From NCBI GenBank assembly GCA_019059635.1, contig JAGVRJ010000009.1:1087001-1151000 (forward strand): a stretch of 64,000 bases of DNA, written 5' to 3'. The notes below the pieces were generated by a model, which had not been told where the DNA came from, searched no databases, and saw only the letters and a program-made list of their open reading frames with translations. The DNA is from Proales similis. Taxonomy: Eukaryota; Rotifera; Eurotatoria; Ploima; Proalidae. Shown one piece after another: positions 1 through 10,145 of the stretch. The position numbers and the translations under genes were made by a program. Numbering within the stretch: the stretch's first letter is position 1; each line of letters starts with the position of its first letter.

Positions 1-775
1 CACTCGACCAGGTGATTGTCTGGTCCGTAGAGCTCTTTGTCGAGTTCGATCACCAGACTTTTGAAGAACGAAGAGAACTTGCGCGGCTTTATTTTCATGC
101 TGCTGTCATTTTTGTCGTCAATTAGGCGGCCCTCTATCTTGAGCTCCCAAGCGGGTATGCTCTCTTCGTTGTCGTCGCCCTCGCTCTTGCTGCCCGCAAT
201 GAACTGATTTGTGATGAACACGCGCAGCTTTCGCTTCACCTTCAACGGCCGTCGCAGAGTTTCGTGAATTTCAAGCCGCTTGCGGCTGATGGTCGAATCG
301 AGCTTCCTCTCAAATGCCAGCAAGTCCATGTAGGACTGAGATTCGGGTACAAGCTCGCGAACTTTTTGGGGAATGATTTTCTCCTTTTGTTTGTTCTTTT
401 TGCGCAGGACCGCTTTGTTCACTTGGCCAGGCACGAGCGAATGGCGTCGCCTTGACGAATCGGCTTGTAAGCTACTGGATGCCGAAGGGCTGGCCGATAT
501 GCTTTGGGTTTGTTGCTGCATCATTTGAATGGGCGAAGGCCGGGCCATGATGGGCTGTGAGGGAGTATGAGGCGAGTAGCTGCGCTGAAAAAGGCACCCA
601 ACTAATTATACCGGCCAATCGACTGGGCAGCATGAAAGAGACTACTCACGTTTGCATAAGGACTGGCGCCTTGATTAGGAGCCAAGGTTGGCCGACTTTG
701 AATTGGAATGGCGCTTGCGGGCTGAGGCGCGCCCGCCATGTACAGACGCTGTGGAGTCGACGGATTTTGGTTCAT
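1..775 (-). CDS. SMARCD: SWI/SNF subunit BAF60 (SMARCD), C-terminus off window
   Basis: This is the N-terminal part of a BAF60-type subunit of SWI/SNF chromatin-remodelling complexes, which links nuclear transcription factors to the remodeller. Two exons are visible, 650-775 and 1-584, joined in phase 0 across a 65-bp intron; 236 residues can be read. The start is the ATG at 775, the first methionine after an in-frame stop. Residues 1-90 are Pro/Ser/Gln-rich. The family signature follows: a basic patch, then [20 protein letters not shown], a paired-basic helix, and a beta-rich block ending in [20 protein letters not shown]. These match animal BAF60 nearly residue for residue. The SWIB domain should follow beyond base 1. 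The window edge causes the truncation; the gene does not look broken. Confidence 0.93.
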
Positions 776-993
776 TGGCAAAGTGGACGGCTGACTTTTA
801 GCAGAGCGGCTCTTTTCCGTGAACTCGTCTCACTCGATTCTAGCTCGTCTCTGCATTCATAAAACCCAATCGAAGCATAATTTTCTAGCATCGCGAAATT
901 CATAAACCTCCCAACATGACGCGCTACTTGTCCGATTTCCGCCCGTCCGCCCTACATTGTCAATCCAGTTTGAAGCAACAATTTCATTTAGTT

Positions 994-999
994 TTTATT
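994..999 (-). terminator. Poly(A) signal overlapping a stop codon
   Basis: An AATAAA hexamer on the minus strand contains the TAA stop (995-997) of the 127-aa protein. Confidence 0.5.
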
Positions 1000-1560
1000 T
1001 CTGCACCACCATTTGACTAAAGAGTTCTTTTAGCTTTTCCACTTCGTGTGTCAGCTGATAGTGATTTTCTCCCAAGTGTGACATCATGATCACCGTCTCC
1101 TGTTTGAAGGGCGTTAATCAATGAGCATCAAAGCATAGCAAATCGTTCTTATTACTTCAAACGAGTCAAGGCCTTTCTTATTGTACTGGCGCACTCTCTC
1201 CCAGTCGGCAGCCATCTTGTATACTGTTGTTTGAACGCCGCTGTACAATTTATTACCAATGGTGATGTTTAATTGCGCTAGAGAGAAAATGAGAACAGCA
1301 GCCGGCTAAGAGAGAGAGACAGAAAGAGATTTGCCATACTCAGCCTGGCTTCCTGTAGCCTTAAAATAAAACTCGATCACAATAGGGCACTCGTTTGTTT
1401 GTCTCTTTGTTCCTGGCGCTTACTCATTAGCGTCCGTTTGATCAGAGGTGCCCGCAGTCGTCTTGAATATAAAAGAGCTTCCGATTTTCTTTATTCCGTC
1501 CTTAGCCAAGCCAATCTTGGAAACGATTCTTTGTCCTCTTGTCGATCCCGAACTGTTCAT
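995..1560 (-). CDS. Small helical protein of unknown function (127 aa)
   Basis: I do not recognise this gene. Four exons (1424-1560, 1340-1359, 1156-1277, 995-1099) join with consistent phases to give 127 residues from the ATG at 1560. The second exon is only 20 nt, so that join is the weakest part. The N-terminus (about 35 residues) is Ser/Gly/Lys-rich. The rest is predicted helical with a heptad-like C-terminal half (HEVEKLKELF) that could pair as a coiled coil. The stop codon TAA lies inside an AATAAA hexamer on the minus strand (994-999), so the 3' UTR must be minimal. Helix spacing loosely recalls small coiled-coil or BAR-type trafficking subunits, but nothing is specific. The last two exons are better supported than the first two. 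Confidence 0.5.
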
Positions 1561-2335
1561 TTTGTTTGCTCGATACAATCAAAGCGTTTTAAAGATTGGG
1601 AACACGCTCGAAAGAAGACGATTTTATTGTTGTTTTCAGACTGAGCAAAGGTGTTGTTGATCACATGCTTTTTCAATTTTTAGTCATTTAAATCATTATT
1701 CATGGTCGAAGCAACAACGCAACCAGATTGTCCTCGTTCCCGTTTGTTTCTAGCCGAACAATATCAAATAAAAGGAGGGCGACTGTCTTTTTTACGAACA
1801 CTTGGAGGAATATTTTGGAAGCAGACCAGTTTGAAGCTCTCAATGAATGCGTCAAAGGAGAGCGTACATATTCAAAGAGCGAGAAACGAGAGCAAAAGCC
1901 ACTTTGACAGGTTGTGGATGTCAAGTGTTGCACTTGGAAACAGTTTCGATCAAATTGACTCAAACTAGTCTGAGAGTCGGAAAAATAACAAATTTATTGT
2001 GGTTGTGATGGCAAATAATAGCAAGAGAGGATGAAAACAAACGCCTGATCGGATTTTCGCTCCGCTTGCGCTCAATGTTTAGCCGAGAGTGGAAAATTGC
2101 TCTGATCAGCGGTGAATCTGAGCGTTGCCACTTTTTGAACGCTTGACTCGCTTATTTACCCATTTAGACGCAGTTTTTTTTTCACTCACCCTAAACCCAC
2201 TCACTCTCGCTCTCTCTCCCTTTCTCATTCTCTTCACAACAAACACGCCGATTTAATAGAGAACCTGCAGGGAAATGTCGTTTTTAGAAATTGCTATTGA
2301 ATGGTACATAAATTCACGACGATACTGTTAGCGTC
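1561..2335. other. Intergenic stretch with two uninterpretable ORFs
   Basis: Opposite-strand ORFs overlap at 1700-1968 (87 and 88 codons). Neither has a recognisable domain or clear splice partners. The minus-strand 3' end (about 1700-1780) has coding-like composition and could be a terminal exon, but I could not build a gene from it. At 2160-2240 there is a T- and CT-rich tract, probably part of the upstream region of the gene starting at 2336. Confidence 0.4.
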
Positions 2336-4389
2336 ATGAGAGAGCTCGAGATTTTCGAGAGCAATTCTCTTGAATTTCAGTTTGAAACACGGCAAGTTTC
2401 ACCGCCAGGGGCATCTCATTTCAACGCTGCAATAGAACTGATCGGCACAAGAATGGATTTGGCTCTTCCCAAGGTAATTCAGAGTTCAAGTTCGGTTGAA
2501 GTTTTTTACCCGACTAAAACTCGAGACTTAGGTCAGAAAGAGCGAGCTCAACACGACCAGATCCAAGACGACTTTGCACGCCATACAACGAGCCAGGGAA
2601 TTGTCGGTTCATTTTCTGGCTCCTTTTTTTTTCTCGCATTTTCAACAACCAGCTTCATGAACGACCTTGTTTGTTTAGAATGCCAGCCAACAGTTGGATT
2701 GATTACCGGTACAATCCAAACGGGGCCAACGTCTCTCCGAATGTAATTCTATTTTCCTCTCGCTCAATCAAAGTCGTTTTAATCGGGCAATTTAAGACTC
2801 TAAAACCGCTCAATCTTGACTTTGAAAACCCCACACCGGTCAAGGCAGCCAATTTGTTTGCTGCCTTCCCGAACAGTTTCAAATCAGACAACACTCGACT
2901 TCAAACTCTGAATGCCAAACTTGAATCTTTGGCCTATTCGGTGCCTGGCTCGTCAACTTTGAATAGCATCTCGTAACTGTTTCTCTTGTCTGCTCCATAC
3001 GCTCTCCGCTTCTTTAAAGGCTTCATTTCAACAGTTACATGTCCATTACTGCGCCAAAAGAAATTGGCAATTCAGCAATAGTTCTGGGCGATTTTCCCAT
3101 CTCGATTTCGGACAGGTAGGAGTCTGCCGGCTGCTGCCTTATTCGAATGAACGTATCGTACTGAACTAGAAATCAAAGCAACAAGCGACGCTTTCCAAAG
3201 CCATTTACAATAAGACGCTCTTTTCTCAATCAGCAGGCGCCCAGAAGGCGTCACAGAATTCCGCTCGGCGAGTGGCATCCAATTGATGGCTCAAACGCAA
3301 AAATCATTCTACCCAACGCGACCGAGCCTTCGTTACTGCACAAGCCCAACCTGGACAGCAGTTCAATTTACGAAACAGATGCATTTACTGCTGGAAGCAG
3401 CAGCCGCACTCGAGACGCCAACCCCAGACACGATGTTTCCAGCTCAAGAACTCCGCTTCCGGAGCCAAATGAGCCGAACCGAGCGAACCGGCCCGAGATT
3501 CAATTCAACTCGGAGCTCTCTGCTGTCGCAATCAGAGTAAACAAGGGCCGGCGAAGTCCGATCAAACTCCGGGGCCTCAGATCCTTGAAAATTCACGAGG
3601 TTAGCTCTACACTGACCCGCTCGTCACCGAATTGGTCTTGAGAAAATTAAAGTAAAACAAAAGCTTCTAGAAATCGACCTTGAACATCGACAAGCGCTAA
3701 CTTCGCAATTCCAGGCGGCCAAAGATAAGAATCTAGTCAACTTTGAGACGCTTATCAAACCACATTTGAACCAAGTGGACAAGGTGGACGAAGCCTACTT
3801 TCGACTGGTTAGTCACTTGCTAGTGAAAGTTTGAGCTCTGCTTAAATCAGCTTTAAAACGCAGCTATTTGACTTGCTGAGCGAACCTGACGAAATACAGC
3901 CAGACGATCATGCTGCTCTTGCTCATCTCGCCATCAAGTCCAAAGGGTAAAGCTTAAACTCTCAAACAGGCTGAACATGAGTCAAGCAATCAAATCGATA
4001 GTTTTGATTTTGCGCCACTTGACAAGTACAAATCAGTGCTCGACTCTGATGTAATCAAAGCGTGGGAACCGAAAATAAAGTCGCAGCTGGTTAGTGGATA
4101 GAGCGTCTTTTTGTTTTTTAATTGCCGATTGATCACCTCAAATCTGTGCATTTAGTTCAAGATTGAAGCTTTGAATTTTGGCCGTGAGCTGCAAATCGAA
4201 AACCTGGTCGGCAAAGAACTCTTGGCAAAAATCAAAACCATAAAAGATAAACAAACTCGGCTCAGTTTCATTTCTATACTCAAACAAAAACTACCTGGTC
4301 AGACAAAGAGCGATCGTGTTGCCAGCTACATTCTAATGGCTCCTACGCTCGTTTATCTTGTTAGCTTTCATTTCAATAAACTCAAGTGA
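2336..4389 (+). CDS. Unknown 542-aa protein, nine exons
   Basis: Nine exons join in frame: 2336-2473, 2532-2606, 2653-2972, 3020-3115, 3170-3599, 3643-3807, 3864-3946, 4002-4089 and 4156-4389, giving 542 residues. The ATG at 2336 is the first after an in-frame stop. I do not recognise the family. The first half (to about residue 190) is a mixed beta-rich region that could be C2-like. A basic, Ser/Asn/Arg-rich linker follows (about 200-335), then an all-helical C-terminal third with a Lys/Glu-rich coiled-coil-like helix near its start. There is no signal peptide or membrane segment, so a cytosolic or cytoskeletal role is likely. Several introns use GTTAG donors, a recurring local habit. AATAAA lies at 4423-4428, 34 bases past the stop. 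The exon structure is convincing; the function is not. Confidence 0.65.
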
Positions 4390-4422
4390 AAAAATGCTTT
4401 TTGTCGCGGGCCCGGTTGATCG

Positions 4423-4458
4423 AATAAAGAGTCTTGTGATCTGCGACGTTCTTTTATT
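4423..4458. terminator. Abutting convergent poly(A) signals
   Basis: AATAAA on the plus strand (4423-4428) serves the 542-aa gene. AATAAA on the minus strand (4453-4458) serves the CFAP141-like gene. The signals are 24 bases apart, so the two mRNA 3' ends should abut or overlap by a few bases. Confidence 0.55.
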
Positions 4459-4524
4459 ACGAAATATAGACTTTCAAGGTGGCCAATCTGCCTTCGACAA
4501 TCATTCAAATCAAACAAAAATTGG

Positions 4525-5071
4525 CTAAATTCGCTCTTTTCGAATGCACAATCCAAGTGATTTGAGCTCACGCTCGTAGAGCTGGTTCTCTCTCGCGTAA
4601 AGTTCCTGCAATGCTTTTCTTCGCACCTTTTGAAAAAAGCTTGTGTGAAAAGTGACTGCCGAAGCAATCGCGCAGTCCTATTTACCAATGTGTTGGCCCT
4701 TCGCAAAGCGTCCAGCTCCGCACTTCTCAACTTGCTTCGATTTTTTATCGCGTAAGCGTCGTTCTTGGCCGCAAAATTCTGCGTCCAGTTGGCTTTGAAG
4801 CTTTGCAGATTTCGCCTTTGCCCAGCCTCATAGAAAATCAAGAAAGCTTCAGCTTCTTTCCGAGTCTACTTACTCTTCGGTTCCGATGTGTGTCTTGATC
4901 TCTCGCTCTTGAGTCTTTTGATCATGAAATCTCTGAGGGTAACGAACCAGCTGTTTCTCTTGTAAAAAGAAAACTCACCGCGATCTGTGCCTCGATTTGG
5001 TGGCGAAGTGAATTTCCGCCTTTGTTCACCTCGAATCGATACGAGGTGGCCATCATACGGTCGTCTGGCAT
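4525..5071 (-). CDS. CFAP141-like ciliary microtubule protein (133 aa)
   Basis: Four exons (4979-5071, 4874-4950, 4686-4815, 4525-4626) give 133 residues. The C-terminal third follows the pattern of CFAP141 (human C1orf189): a leucine- and arginine-rich helix, then an acidic/Tyr helix (LYARENQLYERELKSLGL) ending in a short basic tail. CFAP141 is a 101-aa microtubule inner protein of motile cilia. This copy has a longer N-terminus, like other axonemal inner proteins, with no signal peptide or membrane segment. The chosen start is ATG 5071, one base after an acceptor-like TTTTAG. An upstream exon beginning MLHFMVAK (ATG about 5254) with a good donor at 5230 would join in another frame, so the true N-terminus is uncertain. 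The family assignment rests on C-terminal pattern only. Confidence 0.5.
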
Positions 5072-5491
5072 TCTAAAATCTGAGCTCAAACTGATCTCAT
5101 CAATACGCCGTAGACTTGAACATTGATTGCAAGCGCGATTCTTGCTCGCTTTTGTATAAATGTGTGTGTGTGTGTGTAAGCAAGAATAAAGCAAGCCCGT
5201 ATAATCACGCGTAAACTAAATCTGGTTACCTTGGCTACCATGAAATGCAGCATTTTCGGAGCTCTTTTTAATCAAGAAAAAGATGCGTCTCGAATCCACT
5301 CCAATCAAACAATCGAAAATGCAAGTGTCAGTTAAAATGAACAAAAATCGTCCGTAGAGGCAGCCAAAGTGATTTTATCAGCTACATTTTATTCTCGAAT
5401 CACGAGAGAAGGCTTAAAAGCGTGTACGAATAAACAAGTGCGAGTTTGAATAGCTTCTTTATCCTGGATGATAAACCTGATGCACAGGAAA
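5072..5491. other. Intergenic spacer with GT microsatellite
   Basis: This lies between the CFAP141-like gene and the ENGase 3' end. A short (GT)n tract sits at about 5161-5178, and a possible 5' exon of the CFAP141-like gene lies near 5230-5254. I see nothing else. Confidence 0.5.
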
Positions 5492-7456
5492 TCAAACAGC
5501 CTGGATGAACTCGAAATCATGAACAACTTGAGCGAACCATTCGTCTTGCTCATTGCCAGTGAGTTCAATGCCAGCAATTTCAAACAGTGCTTTTTGACCG
5601 ATTTGTAGCAATTTCCCAGCCTCGAGCTCCTTGAGTCTATCGAGCTTTGAGTCCATTGGCACAACGTAGGCGTTTATGAAAAGTTTCGGCTGGGTGACAC
5701 TGGGCGCCGACTTGATGCCACTTTTAAGCTCAATACAAAGCTGAAAGCCGCATGAGGTTGTCGAGCCAACGTAGCGAATGAGCCGCTCTTTACCTTCGCT
5801 CTCTTGGCTGCCAGTGCTGCCATCCTGTTGAATGAAGATATGATAAACGTGAGGCTTCACTCCGATCTCAATCCAGTCTAAATTCAGAATTAGGAAAATG
5901 CTTTGCTTCAATCGCATCAATTTGTAGTCTTTCGATGTAAAGCTTGTGTTGGAAATTTTTTGTTGACCGCATTCAGCTGCGGATGCTTCTTCGAACTTAA
6001 ATAAACCGATCTTGACCGATGAGTGCTTGCACTCATTGCAAATGACGACTCTTTTCATTTGTGGCATTTCGCTTGCGAAAACAAACCTCATCTCTCGAAT
6101 CGTCCATCCGGACGTTAGATTTCGACTGGCGGTCAAAATGATCGCTTCATTCGGAATTGTGCAAATTTGTTGATTTTCGTCTTCATACACAAGTTTAAGA
6201 TCGACTGGGCTTTGTTCGGCAGGAACAGGTTCACTTCGTTTGGTCGCAAAAGTGATCGAATATACTCGGTCTGGTTCCAGGTCGATTTCTAAATCAAAGA
6301 GGCTAATCTCTTCTGTTGCTGGCAGTTCTAAACAACTTGAGCCGTAGAACGCGTCATCAAACACCCAATTCGCTCTCCCGTTGGACACATTCAACATCGA
6401 GCTCTGCAGATTCAAGTTGAACCAGCCGTCGCTCTGAAATGGATGGCCACACAAATTGAAATTGAACTTTCCGCACGAATGCGAAAATGTGGAAACAATT
6501 GGCAGATGCTTGATTGGGCGAGGTCGCGTGAATGCGCTCAAAAGGTTCCAGAATTTTTGATTGTTCATCCAAAACTGGTCCGAGCCGAGATGCTCGTGAA
6601 CCCAGGCCGGGGCGAATAGAGCCACGCTCAGGCTGTGTTGGACAATCTGAGCGACAGCTTCTGAACAGTTGAAGCCGCCGCCCCCAGGACAGCCTCGACC
6701 AAACACATCGACGCCGACAAAGATGTCAGAAGTTCGCTGATTAGCCATCGCTCGACTTTTGGCCAAATTCTCACTGTTCCATGTGTAGTTTACAAAGAAC
6801 GCGTCAGCCATGGCAAAGAACGCTTGATTCTTTTCATTTAGCTCGTTTTGCCATTTAAGCTCGCCGCTTTCGATTACACTGTCGTACCAAACAACTCTAT
6901 ACAGCGGTCGGTCTAAATCTCTTAGTTTGTCTCGAAGTGACCGCACAAAGTATTTCAAGTTCTCAATTGAGTCGATTGAATTCTCGATATTCACCAGCCA
7001 GCCGTCGAAGCCAAAGTAAAGCGTCATTTGAACTAGCTTGTCAACAACAACATCGATAGTCTGCTTGTTGCGGAGAAGCGAGTCACAAATCGATTTGCCG
7101 GCTGCGAACTCGGTTATGAATGTGCCCAAAATGCGGACGCCATTTCTGTGAGCCGCATTGATCCAGGACTCGGGAGGAATTGTGACCAGGTGATGACTGA
7201 AATAGACAAACATGTCGACAAGTGGCCAATGATAGAAGCTGTATTCGTCCGCATCTCGGCCTCCCTGAAATAGCCGATCTTCCAGGTAGTTGTTTTTCAT
7301 GTCGTGGCAAACGAGCAGTCTAGACCTGCGCTCAGGACTCAGATACGCCCGAGGCAGTTTCTCAACCCGGTACTGGCGCGTTTGATGCCCCTGTGGCCAT
7401 TTTATCAATTCGTCGAGACTGCTCAAAGGTTTGCATGAGACGTATTTTGAATTCAT
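5492..7456 (-). CDS. ENGASE: Cytosolic endo-beta-N-acetylglucosaminidase (GH85)
   Basis: ENGase cleaves the chitobiose core of free N-glycans in the cytosol, downstream of PNGase, as part of glycoprotein quality control. The gene is one uninterrupted 654-codon exon, a little shorter than human ENGase (743 aa). It aligns closely over the GH85 catalytic domain (about residues 50-360): CHDMKNNYLEDR, FYHWPLVDMFVYFSHH, RILGTFITEF, the catalytic motif FDGWLVNIEN carrying the essential Asn and Glu, then WYDSVIESGELKWQ and YVGVDVFGRG-type blocks. A beta-sandwich C-terminal region follows. No signal peptide is visible, as expected. The reading frame stays open a short way upstream of ATG 7456, so a short 5' coding exon cannot be excluded, but the family does not need one. 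The PNGase gene in this window (30134-32263) acts in the same pathway. Confidence 0.95.
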   Translation of the reverse strand: MNSKYVSCKPLSSLDELIKWPQGHQTRQYRVEKLPRAYLSPERRSRLLVCHDMKNNYLEDRLFQGGRDADEYSFYHWPLVDMFVYFSHHLVTIPPESWINAAHRNGVRILGTFITEFAAGKSICDSLLRNKQTIDVVVDKLVQMTLYFGFDGWLVNIENSIDSIENLKYFVRSLRDKLRDLDRPLYRVVWYDSVIESGELKWQNELNEKNQAFFAMADAFFVNYTWNSENLAKSRAMANQRTSDIFVGVDVFGRGCPGGGGFNCSEAVAQIVQHSLSVALFAPAWVHEHLGSDQFWMNNQKFWNLLSAFTRPRPIKHLPIVSTFSHSCGKFNFNLCGHPFQSDGWFNLNLQSSMLNVSNGRANWVFDDAFYGSSCLELPATEEISLFDLEIDLEPDRVYSITFATKRSEPVPAEQSPVDLKLVYEDENQQICTIPNEAIILTASRNLTSGWTIREMRFVFASEMPQMKRVVICNECKHSSVKIGLFKFEEASAAECGQQKISNTSFTSKDYKLMRLKQSIFLILNLDWIEIGVKPHVYHIFIQQDGSTGSQESEGKERLIRYVGSTTSCGFQLCIELKSGIKSAPSVTQPKLFINAYVVPMDSKLDRLKELEAGKLLQIGQKALFEIAGIELTGNEQDEWFAQVVHDFEFIQAV

Positions 7457-7627
7457 GTTTAAATCACTCTGGACGGTTAATTCAAGCTCGCTCAAGTCAA
7501 ACAGGTGCAGAAAAAAATTCCTTTTTTCGCTTTAGAGATCCCAACCTGCTGCGTTTGAGTTTATTTTCTAAAAATTTCATTCAAGTCAACTAAAGAACGA
7601 ACATTGAATGGAATGAAGTCTCTTTTC
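7457..7627. other. Short spacer between ENGase and DEG/ENaC 1
   Basis: Both neighbours are on the minus strand. It must hold the ENGase 5' region and the short 3' UTR of channel 1. I see no distinct motif. Confidence 0.4.
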
Positions 7628-9679
7628 ATTCCGCTATCTCTTCGACTTTAACTTTGCCCCATCGGCTTTTGGCTCGCTTATGCTTGAAAATTTGATTCAC
7701 AATGTTCATGAACATTTCGAATACTTCGGCAAAGCTTAGAAAACTGGCGCCCATAAACAAACCAAATTGGCCTCCTGGCAAACAGACTTAAATGAGAAAA
7801 TAAGAGTAAGAGGTTAAGAAATGAAATACTGACCCACTACGCCGACAAATGTGTCGAGTGTGATTGACTCTTGCTCTTCGATAAATGTGTAGCGTAGATC
7901 ATTGTAGAACACGGAGAGCATCAGGATCGATTCTTTCACTTCGTCAGAGTCTGGGGCGCGCTTTTCCGGCTGGGAAGCAGGTTTAGGAGTCGTCGATGAT
8001 GAGCTTGCGGCTGATGAACTTGAAGCTGACGAACTTGAAGCTGATGAACTTGAAGCTGACGAACTTGAAGCTGACGAACTTGAAGCTGATGAACTTGAAG
8101 CACTGCTTGAGGCATGAGTTGTTGCCCCACCAGCTCTGGCAGAAGCAGCGGGTGTAGTCGTAGTGGTCTTGTCGTCACGGAGAGGAGGAGCGCTAAACGT
8201 GGCTGGCGGGTTGAACTTGTCGATCACGTTTCCTTGGCCCTTGACTATGTTCAGATAGAAAGTTGTCGGGTAGGTGGCGGAGCTGAGCGTGGCCGCGTAA
8301 GAAACCGAGTCACATTCGAGCGGACAGTGAGAAGCACACATGGCATTTATGTTCATGTTGTCGAACTGGTCTCTGACAAGTTCAACGCATTCGAGTTGAT
8401 CGTTCTGGTGACAAATCTCTTGAGCCTGGTCTGTGATCGGGATGCTCGGATCGCTGCAGTTGCAGTGCGGAATTATGTAAATCTCTTGAAGGCAAATCTC
8501 AAAGCAGAGCTTCTGGTAGTACTTGCTAACTTTGAGCGTCTTTTCGAACACAGCCGTGTCGCCGGGTTTGACGGTGGACAGGTCGCGACGGCACTCGCTG
8601 TACGGTGGTTCTTTCTTCGAGTAGCGCGTTCTCGTCAGGCCGATGTTGGTCGCTGTTGAGCCCTGGACGAAGTAGCCTTCGTAGCGAGTGAGCGGCAGAG
8701 TGCCTCGCTCGTGCACCATCACGTACAGACCCTGCATGAGAGTGTAGTAGTCTTGGCTGCCTCCTGCGCCAATGAAAAGCTCCAGCACCAGCCCATTGCT
8801 CGGGCCAGCTTTGCTCGTCGTCTTCACGCTCCTGACCGCTCCACTCTGGTCGTACAAGCCGTTGAAAGTGTAGCAGTTGCCGTAATCAAACGTTCTGAAC
8901 CATGTAAAGTCGCTGCGATTGCATCGCTGGTTGTTGTAGTAGCAACTGACCAGCATCGTGTCCAGCGAGAAGCCAAGCGACTCGAGGAACGAGTCGTTCA
9001 AGCTTTTGTCCGCGGTCACCGAGGCCTTGAGCACCGACGAGACCTCCTTGAGCTTGTCGATGGCGTACTCATTGTCGGAGCCAAGTTCGATCTGGGGCGA
9101 GATGCTGTTAGCTTGCAAGAACTCCATCAGGTAGTTGCTCGCATCCTCGCTCGCAGTCAAGTCGAAAGGGTTCAAGTTGCAGATGGTGACCGACGGAAAA
9201 TCTGTAGGCGTATCAGTTATCACCTGGTAGTCAATGTTCACCTTGAACTGCAAGTAGAGAGTAATGTATTGGAACAGGGCTAGAAGCCGAAGAGAAGCAG
9301 TTTAGGCACGAGAAAAGTTCAGCGCATTAGACAGAGTGCACTTACTCCATCCACAGTAGCCAGTGGCGCTAACGATCAGCACCAGCCAGACGATCCTTAC
9401 AAGCCAGCTATCCGATCGGACAATGTTGCCGAACCCGTGGCTTGTAGTACTCTCACACCAATCCCGTAAACATTTCTTTACTATTTCCTTGACCGTCTTT
9501 TTCTTCTCGAATTCTTTCTTCTCGTTTGAATTAGAATCGTTCACTTTGCGAAAGTTGCTCAAAACACTTTCTAATCTTTTTCCAATCGTCGGCCTTTCAA
9601 TTTCGACCCTCAATTGATCATCATTTGTTTTGAGCGAGCTTAAGCTTTGAGAAGTGCGAGGTCTTTTTTCTGTTTTCAT
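7628..9679 (-). CDS. DEG/ENaC/ASIC-family sodium channel subunit 1
   Basis: A two-transmembrane, amiloride-type cation channel subunit of the plasma membrane. Three exons (9346-9679, 7834-9279, about 7628-7774) give about 642 residues. The short cytosolic N-terminus carries the WCESTTSHGF motif, equivalent to the conserved gating His-Gly, followed by TM1 (about residues 90-111). The large ectodomain begins with the family hallmark FPSVTICNLNPF and has a cysteine-rich region. TM2 (about 596-616) carries GLFMGASFLSFAE, matching the G-x-S selectivity filter. A roughly 35-residue Ser/Ala array (about 503-537) sits in the ectodomain, where the paralogue at 25801 has only a short linker. The N-terminal exon is continuous across the SHGF codons, whereas the paralogue has an intron there. 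Ligand is unknown: acid, peptide and mechanical gating are all possible for the family. Confidence 0.92.
8000..8105 (-). repeat. 15-bp tandem repeat encoding Ser/Ala array
   Basis: About seven copies of a 15-bp unit (plus-strand form GAACTTGAAGCTGAC, with occasional C/T variants) encode an SSASS-like array in the ectodomain of DEG/ENaC 1. The unit length is divisible by three, so copy changes keep the frame. Confidence 0.85.
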
Positions 9680-9724
9680 AGCGTTGTTGCCGTTTGCTTA
9701 GAACTCGAACGCAAAGTAGATTCG

Positions 9725-9731
9725 TTTTATA
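9725..9731 (-). promoter_or_regulatory. TATA box of DEG/ENaC 1
   Basis: TATAAAA on the minus strand lies 46-52 bp upstream of ATG 9679. The paralogue at 25801 has the same element at nearly the same distance. This implies a 5' UTR of about 20-25 nt if the usual 30-bp spacing applies. Confidence 0.55.
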
Positions 9732-10145
9732 GCGAGTCTTAAGCTATTAATTATTTAGAAAAGTCTGTTATTATTTGCTTTGCCTTGTTCAGTTCCATTT
9801 GGTGATTAAAATCGGCTCATTTTACGCTGAATGTTCCTGGCGAACTTAAACTTATTGTTCGAGCAAGTCGCGCTATTCTCTGGCTACTAGTTTGATTGAC
9901 GCTAGGTTCGTCTGGCGATAGTTTTCCCAAGAACACTTAGCTTTGATTGAAACTGTTTGATTTTGACGCAGATGTTTTGTTATTTAATTTTTGAATTGCT
10001 TTTATGCTTCAATCAGACAATCGCACGCTTCGTTTCATTTATAGGTTGCCCTCGGTTGTTTTTCAGCCTAGGTGAAGGTCGAAATTGAGAGAATTAACAG
10101 TTTTAATCAAAAATTTTGTCCATTTGAGTATTGCCCATTGAGAAA
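9732..10145. other. Divergent intergenic region
   Basis: AT-rich DNA between the divergently transcribed DEG/ENaC 1 (-) and the coiled-coil gene (+). It presumably holds both promoters. Apart from the TATA box just to its left I see no defined element. Confidence 0.4.

Noticed and set aside
1700-1968. Two overlapping 87-88 codon ORFs on opposite strands as genes
   Set aside because: No domain, no clear splice structure and both short. The minus-strand 3' end has some coding character but could not be linked to other exons.
8114-9283. Two plus-strand ORFs of 181 and 190 codons
   Set aside because: Shadow of the DEG/ENaC 1 exon. No splice sites, methionine context or domain support them; they follow from codon bias.
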